Source of the DNA: Sanghuangporus weigelae
Lineage: Eukaryota > Basidiomycota > Agaricomycetes > Hymenochaetales > Hymenochaetaceae
Direction of reading: 5' to 3'
DNA: 64,000 nucleotides
NCBI GenBank assembly: GCA_033182465.1
Contig: CP137323.1
Location: forward strand, 2,542,001-2,606,000
The position numbers were made by a program, and so were the translations under genes. Shown in pieces: positions 49,046 through 58,778 of this stretch (position 1 is the first letter of the stretch; every line of letters begins with the position of its first letter). The notes under the pieces are model-generated. The model was not told the origin of the DNA. It did no database searches and saw nothing but the letters and a program-made list of their open reading frames with translations.

Positions 49046-50195
49046 ATGGCGGACCGCGACAGAGATCGTCCGGACAGTGCTCGAAGTAGGAGCCTAAAGC
49101 GCCGGGATGAACACCGAGGGCGCGATGAAGCGTTAGACCGGGGACGAGACCACGACCGTGACCGTCGACGTACATATTCTCGTTCGTACTCCCGTTCACC
49201 ACCTCGCAAGCGTCGACATCACTCGGGTTCCCGGTCGCGTTCAGATTCGCGTTCCAGATCGCCTCGCCGGGACAAGGGGAAAGAAGCATCCAGGCGGAAA
49301 GAAAAAGAGCGTGATCGTGACCGCGAATATAAAAAACGCTCGCGAAGTCGGAGCAGGACGAGACACCGCGACAGGCGACGACGATCTCGGTCGAGCTCAA
49401 GTTCCTCATCAACGTCGTACGATAGTGATGGCAGGCATGCGAAAAGGAGGAAGGACAAGCACCGAAAGAGGAGTAGGAGTCGGGATAGGAAGGAGAAGAA
49501 GAAATCCAAAAGGGATAAGGTGAGTTTCTGCAATACACCTTTCCCACCCTCGAAGTTTATGTTCCTTCATTCAGAAGAAGAAGAAGAAAGGCTCCTCAAC
49601 CTCCGAGTGGGGCAAGTATGGCATCATTAACGAGTCTAAGTACGTCGCTGTCGCTTCCTTACATTTCCATATCCTGTCTGACTTGTAATTCACTTGTAGC
49701 ATGTTCGAAAAAGAAGAAGAATTTCGCACATGGCTCGTCGAAGAACGCATAATCAACCCCGAAGTCCTCTCAAAAGAACAAACTAAAAAGGAGTTTGCCA
49801 AGTTTGCGGAAGATTATAACACTGGTACGCTCCTTTCTTAACGCCTTCAGCATCGATCTCGACTCATACTTGGCTGAATTCCAGCTACGCTCCCACATGA
49901 AAAGTACTACAACATCTCCTCATTCGAGCGCCGCATGACAGCGATGCGGGCAGGCGAGCTCCTCCCTCCTTCCTCCACATACGACCCCGACGCAGACCTA
50001 CGCGCACACGCAAGCGCACACAAGAAACGTCCCCCGCCAGAAAAAGACGTCGAAACTTTCATGAATAAAGAGCAGTTGCAGGAGTTACGGAAGGTACAGC
50101 AGGAGCGGTACCAAGTCGGGAAGATGAAGCTTATGGGCATGAATGTGGGCCAGTCGTTTGGTGTCAGGATGGACGGTAATGAATTTGAGGACTGA
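49046..50195 (+). CDS. SR-rich nuclear protein of the SCI1-like family (324 aa)
   Basis: Exons 49046-49519, 49575-49639, 49700-49824 and 49885-50195. Residues 1-158 are almost entirely Arg/Ser/Asp/Lys (DRDRD repeats, RSYSRSPPRKRR, a Ser run, KRSRSRDRKEKKKSK), as in SR-type splicing-associated proteins. A conserved globular block follows: SEWGKYGIINES, FEKEEEFRTWLVEERIINPE, FAKFAEDYNTATLPHEKYYN. This block is what I recall from plant style cell-cycle inhibitor 1 (SCI1)-like proteins and their fungal and animal relatives, which are nuclear and linked to RNA processing. A further helical segment (NKEQLQELRKVQQERYQ) ends the protein at NEFED. Donors are GTGAGT, GTACGT and GTACGC and the frame is continuous. 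Exact role in fungi is unknown to me. Confidence 0.8.
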
Positions 50196-51088
50196 CTTGG
50201 GTGGGGGGGGGGGAGGGGACAGATGGTGGTGCAGCCATTGCACTCGGACTTGTTCCTTGTACATACGTACAACTTGAGCACTGCTCGTCTTACCGTGCAC
50301 TGCATGTAATCCCAATTATGATGCCACGAAAACGAATCGTCCCATCCGGATCTCTTCTGAGTTCAGAGCTCAGTTTTGTGTACATCTTGATTTCATTAAG
50401 GCGTGAGCTTCCTTCTCCCTTCACGTCGTTATTGATGTGATTTTGCTTGACCAATATGAATGTTGTTGTCTATGTTACATTTGTCAAGATGCAGTGTATC
50501 GGAAACTCGGATTTGCCATCAGTCGGATTCGTTTATGAAATCGGTACGATTATTAGATTAGAAGTGTCTTTAAAAGGAGACGCAAACATTGTCCATGGAG
50601 TTATAGGTTCAGTACTATGGAGAACTGTGGATGCTGGTACAATATCGTCTACGACATCTATCCTAATGTAACCGCAATTAGTTAAGTCCATCCTAAGCTA
50701 GAGAAAGTCTTGTTCAGGGGTATAAACAAAGAAGAAGGAAGGAGAAATGCGCAACGCCATGTAGGAACGATCGAAAAAGAGGGAGGAAACTCCAAAGTCC
50801 GACAACGAATAGGAGAGTCAAAGAGAGAAGATGAAGAGGGAAGGAGTCTGAGTCTGAGTCTGAGTGTAAAATGAAGATCATGAAAGAAAGTTCGTATCGT
50901 CAATGTACATAACAGTATCCCTTGAGAGATGTCCGTGAAACTGAATTGAAGGGAGAGCAACAAGGGGTTCCAGGAGTGTCTGAGAAGGAAATCGTAGTCC
51001 ATGAAGAAACAAAATGTCTGTCAGCTTTAAGGCCTGACCCCCATTCGAGAGGACCTTATAAGGATTCGCTGGTCGCGACCGTAGGGGA
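50196..51088. other. Intergenic stretch with simple repeats
   Basis: A run of G (about 50202-50211) follows the stop of the SCI1-like gene, and GTCTGA is repeated three times near 50849-50866. No gene seen. Confidence 0.5.
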
Positions 51089-51515
51089 TTAAGGCATGGG
51101 GTTCTGGTTATTTGCCTGCTATAAAGTGAAGGCAAGTGTAAGAAGAATCCAAAACGCAAATATGACAGGAGCGAAGAGAAAGGAGGGGAAAAGGCGTACT
51201 GTAACACAAGGATATCCGCGAGCGAGGCAGTAGTCGCAGGATTGGGGTTCGCGACTCTGAGATGGTTGTGGACGAGAGCGAACACACTTTACTCAAATCG
51301 TTCGACACGGATTCGAAAAAGAAATATAAGATATAAAATGGAAAAGTCAGTGAAAGGGGACTGGTAAGAAAAACGAAGCAAAAAGTTACGCGGCGATGAC
51401 GGCGTCTGCACATTTCGCAAGCGACATAACGCCTTGGTACACCATTCGATTGGGCCAGATCATCTTGTGTGTAATTATAGAAGGTGTGCGACCAGTTGGA
51501 ACCACTGTTCGACAT
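51089..51515 (-). CDS. Stand-alone Zn2Cys6 microprotein H (80 aa)
   Basis: Minus-strand exons 51515-51390, 51286-51200 and 51118-51089. The 80-residue protein has a 32-residue polar tail with the motif GVPRRYVAC, then the zinc cluster: Cys33, 36, 43, 59, 62 and 69, spacing x2, x6, x15, x2, x6, with RRRHRR between Cys2 and Cys3. The phase-0 intron (GTAACT...TAAAG) precedes Cys43; the second intron (GTACGC...TTATAG) follows Cys69 by two residues; nine residues complete the protein. A TATA box (GCGTATAAAAGG on the minus strand, about 51646-51657) lies about 140 bp upstream of the ATG. It is one of two copies on the minus strand in this part of the window, with a loop length (x15) closest to copy G. 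Confidence 0.8.
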
Positions 51516-51645
51516 GAACGTGTGAAGGTTTTAGTGAATGGGCTTCTTGTGCAATAAATTCGAAGAAAAGAGGCAAATGGGAAGAGTGGCGAAAGAGCAG
51601 AAGCAACGAAGGCAAGCTGATGGAGTTCGACACATAGTTCTTGGA

Positions 51646-51657
51646 TGCCTTTTATAC
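51646..51657 (-). promoter_or_regulatory. TATA box of the minus-strand 51515 zinc-cluster gene
   Basis: The minus strand reads GCGTATAAAAGG about 135 bp before the ATG, the best TATA match among the paralogues. Confidence 0.5.
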
Positions 51658-51659
51658 GC

Positions 51660-54605
51660 TTGAGACTTCCAATGTCCTCAGTAGATGCGATGCGTAGACC
51701 TCCACAGTCTTGAAGGCTGAATGCGATGATCTAGAGCAACTGAAGTAAACCAATGGAATGTTTTTCGCCGACCCAGAAAAGAATCCATGGTTTCTGCTAT
51801 AGCGGAGGTTGGCACAGCTGGATGTGCGGCGCGCTCACACAACAGCTTTCTCATATGAAGAGCGGTTCTCGATAAAAATTGATCAAATTAGATGGTCTGT
51901 CGGTTGGGAACAAGCAATTAACGCGGCGGAAGGAGCAAATACAATGTCACCCTCTGTTTTGGCGCAGCCACAGACTCGCAGAGAGTCCGGAGACCTCGGC
52001 CCTGTGAAGACAGCAGGATTCGTGCATCACTACAGAACTGCCTGGCCCGCGGAGGTCAGCATAAAATCAATACAACACTGCAAAGAATCTAATTGCTGTC
52101 GCGGCGACGGAATAAATGATCGCTATTTGGCCCTCAGAGTCCTGGAGCATTTCATTATGGCTGATGCAGGTTGTAATCTAGGATTTCCACGCGAGAACAT
52201 GCGCATTCCACTGCATCGATCAAGCCCTCGAGTCATCCGTTTGAGACAGACCCGGACTACATTGTCAGTATTTGTGGATCGGGGAATGTATGCCCGACAG
52301 TACAGCTCTGGATTAGAAAAAAAGACATCCAATGAGGAAATCAGCAAGACATGACACAGCCTGATGGCAACGTAAAATCAATGGCGTTAGACACAAGTGC
52401 AAGCAATACTTTGAGACGCAAACTATGGTTGTATATGCTCATCTATTTGAGCGTAGTTGTATCTGCAGGACCGAAAGGAGCCAACATATGTCATGCAACG
52501 CGAGCACAAGACGCGAGAAGAGGGAACCAGTTCAGGGACGGAAGACAGGTCTGGTGAAAAAGACATACGTGCGAGATAGACAAGTAGTCTATTCTGAAGG
52601 TCTGTATTGTGCTGGCTTTACAGCCGCAGTCGGAAGGTCCAGGAGATCTCGTTTCTGACGGAGGCGCTTCACTATTAGGGAGTTGCATACTCGACAAGTA
52701 CACAACGAGATCAGATTGAAGATAATAGCGGCCAATGTCGGAGGCCCTTATGAGAATAGCTTTGGAAATGGACTGCCTCTAAGTCCTACATTAGAAAAGT
52801 CACAGTTGAATTATTCCGGAGGACCGTGACGGTGTTGACGTAGTAGATCTCACCTGACGAGACTGTCACATACGAGCCGTAATGTAGGATATCCCCATGC
52901 GAGACCGTGCGTAGCTCGCTACATCAATAAAGACATCAAGCTGTCTGAGGAAGAGTTGGATGATATTGCCAATAATGACAGGTCGGGACTCTGTACCGGG
53001 TGGTACAGTTCTGGATCAGAAAAAAAGTCCAAGGAGGATATCAGCGGAACGCAAGGAGTCACGGACACAGCCCGACGTTGATGTCGACCAAAAGCTTCGA
53101 ATACCAGATAAGCAATGCTATGTGACATAGAGTGTCGGCGTATATGTTTGCCGAAGTGAACTTGGTCGGAGCTGTAGGGTCAGAGGGAACGGACATGCAT
53201 CCTGGAACGTCGGTAAGATGTAGGAAGATCAGTACAGCATGAGATCGAAAACAAGTTTGGATTTGGGGGATCCAACAAGAGAAAGTCCCGGTTGTAATGC
53301 ACGAAGTCGACAAATAGTGTTTTATGGAGGAAACTAGGTGAATTGAAGCCACCGACAAAAAGACTCGCGTGCGTTTGTTTCACGGACACACGCGAACTTG
53401 AAGTGTCCATATCGGTCCGCCTCTAAAGAAGGTGCTTCCCTCTTTCACCAAGCGTGAAAAGGAATAAGATCGAAGTTGGAATGGCCTATCATGCGCCGGA
53501 ATCCGAGACATTCTAGTCGTGGAATGGTTATAAGTTGAACGCCAATGTCGATGTGTGGTGTGAAGACCAAAAGCATTGTCGTCGGTAGTCTCGTAACGTA
53601 ATCTAATTGATTGCATAATCAAATTGAAAAATTGTTGTCCCTCACCGGCTCATCTTTAGCGCGCGCTCTTCTTTCAGGTCCGACGGGGCTGTCCATTGTG
53701 TAAGGTAGAAAGATGGATTTAGATGAATCGAAGGCCGATTTGAAGATGGTCGATGTAGACAGGCTAGATATTTGATCGCTAACTTTGATGTAACCCAAGA
53801 GTAAATAATTGAGCAATGCATGATCAATGAATAGACATAGTTAGGATCTTGTCATTTCCTTGCTCTCACTTCATATGGGATTTCCACTTTTCTTTCACAG
53901 AAAGAGAGTTTTTTTATATGAGAATTCACGATCAGTTCGAAGATCTTTAGAAGAGTAAGCTTGAAAGAGACTCGATCATTTTGCTGCTGTACAGCCAGGT
54001 ACGTACGTCTTGACACGGATATGCTCCGTTCTCATCGGCTTTGAGTGTCAAATGTGGAGGAGCAACTTCATGAAAAGAAAACACGTAGATCCAAATAGCT
54101 AAGACAGCATCATGATGTGTATACGAGAATAGGCACAGTAGATGGTTGGACAGGAAACAGTAGGCCGACAGTTATTATATTTCTATTTTGAAACTTTGAA
54201 CCTGCCTTCTTCTGATCATTCATGATTGCTTATCGACATCGACGACTTAGTTTAACATGACGTGAATAGACACGCTTAATTTTCATAGCCGCATCAGAAT
54301 TCAATACCGTACCTGAGCTTATTCTCAAGTGACTTCCGACTAGTCTGAAACCAGCTCAAAGCAGATAAATTCGATCACTTGGAGTCATTTCCTTCCGTCA
54401 CTGTCAGCATCATATATAAGTAGGATATTGTCAGAAAACCAGCTGAACGAGGACGGCTGAATGGACATCGGCCTGCAAAGGGTCGATGTGTCGCCTATTA
54501 TTGGCACAAGGCAAAGCGGCCCGGGAAAAGATAAAGGGCCGAACACCTTTCCGTGTCCTCGAGGTAACATTGTAAGACGTCTTCCTCATCTCTACCACGT
54601 GTCAA
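51660..54605. other. Gene-poor stretch with diverged repeats and unassigned frames
   Basis: A 181-codon plus frame at 51809-52354 has no recognisable domain. The segments near 52300-52350 and 52990-53050 are related repeats (minus strand: GATATCCTCCTTGGAC...TTTTTTTCTGATCCAG and a near copy). On the minus strand near 53060-53100 the text VFEAFGRHQRR sits where a zinc-cluster core might have been. A small frame at 53641-53700 (-) starts MDSPVGPERRARAKDEP. None gives a supported gene. Confidence 0.35.
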
Positions 54606-54989
54606 TTAGTTCCCCGGGCGCTTCAAGAATGACATGGATAGGGTTTTGAAACGAGCGATCAGCTCTCAGCCAAACTCATCCATTGATGAATGGGCATACT
54701 TACAGTAACGCAGGGTATTCCTCGACTCTGACAATGCCGACAAGGGAGCAGTCTTGAGACATCGGTCGAAGGACGTTCACACTACACCATGCAAATATTT
54801 GGCATATGGTTAAGTGACGAAGTATCTTTGGACGACAAAGAAACTTACTCTACGCCGCGCGTTTTTGCAGGCTACACAGGCTATAGGACGTCTCGGCGTT
54901 CCTCTTGACGAAGCAAGATTAACGAGATTATAATTGACAAACGGATTTCCGAAGTGCGAATTTGAGCCAGAGTTAGAATTCTTGGACAT
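54606..54989 (-). CDS. Stand-alone Zn2Cys6 microprotein I (77 aa)
   Basis: Minus-strand exons 54989-54849, 54781-54704 and a last exon ending at the stop 54608-54606. After a 37-residue Asn/Ser-rich tail containing GTPRRPIAC, the zinc cluster has Cys38, 41, 48, 61, 64 and 71, spacing x2, x6, x12, x2, x6, with KNARRR between Cys2 and Cys3. Intron 1 (GTAAGT...GGTGTAG, phase 0) precedes Cys48 and intron 2 (GTAAGT...TTGAAG) follows Cys71 by two residues; the last exon codes RPGN and the stop, comparable with KPKN in the 9536 copy. A TATATATA box (about 55073-55083) stands about 90 bp upstream. No frame here is long enough to be noticed without splicing, so automatic annotation could miss it. Confidence 0.8.
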
Positions 54990-57900
54990 CTCTGAAGAGG
55001 AGACTAGATGAGACCACGATGTGGATCAGAGGCCAGTAGCGCGAAAACAACGGGATAGCATCCTTGTTGTCTTATATATATTTTCGTCGCGTTTCTCCGT
55101 GCCATGATCCAGACGAAAGGGGCTGATAACTCTTGGGAACGGATTTTCAACCACTTCAAAGACGCTCAAAGCTTCATTTGCCTTCAAAATAGCGTACGAG
55201 CTAAGATGATCCGCGGCTCCGGTGATGTATGCCGATGCCGCAGCGAACTTGGATCGCTACAGAAGAGTGGCATCCTCACATAAAAGCTCAGAAAACAGAA
55301 AATAGTTGAAAGACATAAGCGAGGCAGGGTATGAAAGACGATTGGTCTAGCACAGGGAAATACGAGAAGTTGGCATTAACAAAAACATCGGTCGAGGGGC
55401 TTGCATGGCAATAGCTTGCTTGCGTCAGTGACGATATTCCCTGTCTTCATTATCATGGTTGATAAAAATGTCCGAGTTGATGCAACAGATTCGACATCCT
55501 ATGCGACATTGAGGATAGGTTCTGTCATTCCACTAGCGGGTTTCAGTAAAGCCGTTTCAGTTCAAAATCAGGTCCTTACAGGAGCAAAAAAAGCATATAC
55601 ATATGTCCATTGTCCATATCAAAGAGCCAAGCGCAAAGGAGGGTCATGATGCCTCAGAGTACCGTTACCACGAAATGTCTTTGAAATTAAACGGCGATTC
55701 GTCCAACACTCGGGAAAGAATCGATTGTATGGAAGGATATACTTGGCATCCTTGGAGATGACGAGACTAGCAACTGGCAATAGATTCCGTGATCATTCGC
55801 GGAACCAATTCCACGTGCACTGGTTCGTCAAAAGCTTTCATATAAAATATGAAACACCAAACCAGATCGATAGTGCCGCCGCGACATGGAAGGCAATCCT
55901 GGACTGATAAAAGCATCAAGAGAAGTGACTCTTCGTGCGCGCGAAATTGATGCACATGGTTGTACGGGAGGCAGTGTGCGAAAGGAGAAGAGAAATTTTA
56001 CGACAGGCGCTCTCCGTGACACAGTTTACTTATCGAAGTTTCGAAAAAAATGGGTTCTATTGGACGAGCATCAAATGGAATCTCGCTACCCGTGGGATCT
56101 GGAGGCATGGCCGGAGAAACATGACTCTCAAGAGGCTCTTCCATAATTGCGAGTCTATAAAAACTAATCTGAGGTTCTAGTGGAAGAGCGAAGGGTGATA
56201 CTCGTAGTTTATCGAAGGTGTAGAAGTGTGAAACATCAGCATCTTCGGCTCAGACAATTAGCATTAACGTCCATCAAGAACTCTATTTCGTCCAAAAAGA
56301 TTGCGGATTGTAAGAAAGATGATAATGGTATCACAAGCTTAGTCTTGAGAACTTACATCTGAAGTGTGAAACTCGATGTGATAGTGCCAGTCCTACTTGG
56401 TGAAGGAGGTCACGGAGAGGTCGAGATCTGATGAATGACCATGTCTGGGAAGTTTGAGAAAACTCCTCACAGACCGCAACCTCGCGGGTGTTTTTAGTCG
56501 CCCTTTTGTGACATCATTAGCGCGATGCTCGTTGTCATAGACAGATGTGTTCGTACTATTGAACAGCGGTGCCTCGTTTCGCCCTATTACTATCTTGCAT
56601 TTTCCTTGCACAGTTATGGATATGTCTGCCACCTCGATCGAGACCGATACAGCATCGCAGCAACGATGGCTTTCCCGGGACCTAATGTCGTCAGACAGGC
56701 AATCCACTAGCGTAGCGCCGGAAAACTTCAACTTACGGTATTTCCAAGCTCTGAGGTGCACCAAGCTCTCCGCAGTTGCCAGCCATCATGGTACGGTCTG
56801 AGAAGCCGTGAATGGTGGAAGCAATGTCACATGGAGTTGTGCTAGATCCATTCTCGCTTATCGAATCTACGTATGTAGGAGGGCTGCAGAAAAAACATCA
56901 GCAATATAATGCGAAGGTAGGTTACTGATTACCTAGTCAACGGGCAGTCCAAATTCAACCATGAGCTTTCCAGCTCATCCGAGCTCTGCAACTCTGGCTT
57001 GGTCTTATGCGTGAGCATTTGAGTATGATTATATGGTTATTGTAAGCGTACGGGGCATACCTCGTTTCTGTCGTCTTCCACCAGACCTGCACCATCGACG
57101 AGCTCCTCTGGAGCCGGCGTCGACATGGACCGTTCCTTCTTGGGCATCGAAAGCCACAGCTTCTTATCATAAGGAGATTCCGGTGTAGACCACTCGAAAA
57201 AGTCCTTGCATGGCATGACAATACTTTGCCGAAGTATGAAGACCTACACGCTCCGTGAGTATCAGCGAGCGAGGGATATCTCTGGGATAACAGCGATTCT
57301 TCTCGAGCAATTATACGCGCAACTGACTTCCATATTCCGGCGAAGTCTACGAAAGAGATAGAGGCCGTTTCGAGCAAGAGTAACCCATCAGGATGTGATG
57401 TGCGTTATAGGCAGATACTTATGTAATCTAAAGCTGGCCCGAGACTTGTCTCGTCGGTTGGTTCACTGCCTGTGATCCTTCAGTTTTTCTGGGCTCATTC
57501 TTTGCGCAGATTCAGAATACTTTGCCTCATTCATACAAGAGTCAGCCCGGAACTTTATTTTATATTTGCAGCGCTCTTTGGCATAGAACCTTCAGCAACT
57601 TGAATCTCATGCGTCGTCACCAAAGCGCGACGATAACGAACCGATGCCGTATCGGCGAGGGCGCGAATCGAATCGTTTTGGTGGGACCTTGCTTCCATTC
57701 AACTAGTTGCGTGTAGCCGTAACTCCGTCGTATTTGGAAAACTTCCATTTCCGGAGCATGCTCATTCCAGGCCGATCTCCTCTCCAGAATCAACAACGCA
57801 TGCAACTCCAACACTTAGTGGGTATTTCCAAGAACTTGAGGACTCCTCGAGGAGGAAAGCGACTGCGTTTATGCTCAGGCTTATTTGGAGGAAAAACTGT

Positions 57901-58204
57901 CCGGTCATCAAATCTTTTTGCAGTCATCAATGCTCGCTGATAGCGAAACTGAACGTGAGTCTGGTATCCCACAGGAGTCAATTGTCTACTGACAACGTCG
58001 TAGGGTGGAGGTTGATCTCCTCCAGGCAGCGGTACAATGGGCGAGCACTAGCTAATGATTTCAGACCGGAGATAACAACTTCTAGTGGTGTTCCTAACAG
58101 AATGTATTTTCGGGACTAATCGATGCGTATCAGTTTTAGCCATTTCTGGGAGCACGTAATTAGTCGTTCTATCGCAGTCTTACAGGCGAAGGCTGATCAT
58201 CTTT
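54990..58204. other. Gene-poor stretch with unassigned frames
   Basis: On the minus strand 57072-57243 reads well as protein (MPCKDFFEWSTPESPYDKK and PAPEELVDGAGLVEDD) and may be an exon of an unrecognised gene. A minus frame at 57617-57814 (YGYTQLVEWKQGPTKTIRF) is another candidate exon. I could not link them. Remaining frames look random. Confidence 0.35.
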
Positions 58205-58778
58205 CTAGACTATCTCTTTCAAAATGAACGTCACCTCTCCGGTGCAAATACTCGACGCGTCTGAACCACTAATACGCACTTGCTGATGCTCGATGTGAAC
58301 TTCGCCGGCTGTGATCTGCGAAAGAAACGGCAGTTTCAGCTTCTGAGAGTAATGCCCGTTGTTCCACCTACCTGCGGACCTTGCTTGTGGCATATTCCGA
58401 CTGTCTGTCTTGAACTGAGACGTCTGTAAGGTGCGTTTGACATGGGACCAGTCTTTATCGTATGTACACTCACCTGCCGATAGATTTCGGCTCTTTATTA
58501 GCTTTTGCCATCCTCTCTGGGGTATCGGTGGGCCCCGAGCAGACCAGGCTCATTCGAAGACATCTCTCGCAAATTGCTCCGGCCACCATCGTGCACTGGA
58601 TATGCCATCAGTGCATGTTTCTCGGAGAAGGTGGGGACTTCGGATATGGACCGACCTTGCATCTTAACTTCCGACAAGCCTCACACGCCTTGGTACGTTT
58701 CAATCTGGAGGATGATGTGTTGCGAACCGGTGCCGAGAGAGGTGCGCCGGCTGTGTTGGCATCTGTGCCCTTAGGCAT
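58205..58778 (-). CDS. Zn2Cys6 protein J with a short unique tail (135 aa)
   Basis: Minus-strand exons starting at ATG 58778: exon 1 ends after TKACEACRKLRCK, followed by exons coding CTMVAGAICERCLRMSLVC...KSIG, RLSSRQTVGICHKQGPQ and ITAGEVHIEHQQVRISGSD...LKEIV, stop at 58207-58205. The zinc cluster has Cys32, 35, 42, 50, 53 and 60 (x2, x6, x7, x2, x6); CRKLRCKC is very close to classical Gal4-type regulators. The intron before Cys42 (GTCGGT...ATCCAG, phase 0) is at the same place as in all the small genes here. The tail of ~75 residues holds no known regulatory domain; its last 36 residues alternate polar and hydrophobic residues, suggesting beta strands. It may be a shortened transcription factor or a third subtype of the small family. 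Confidence 0.72.

Noticed and set aside
49032-49547. 171-codon minus-strand frame across the SR-rich exon
   Set aside because: Repetitive Arg/Ser codons leave the opposite strand open by composition alone.
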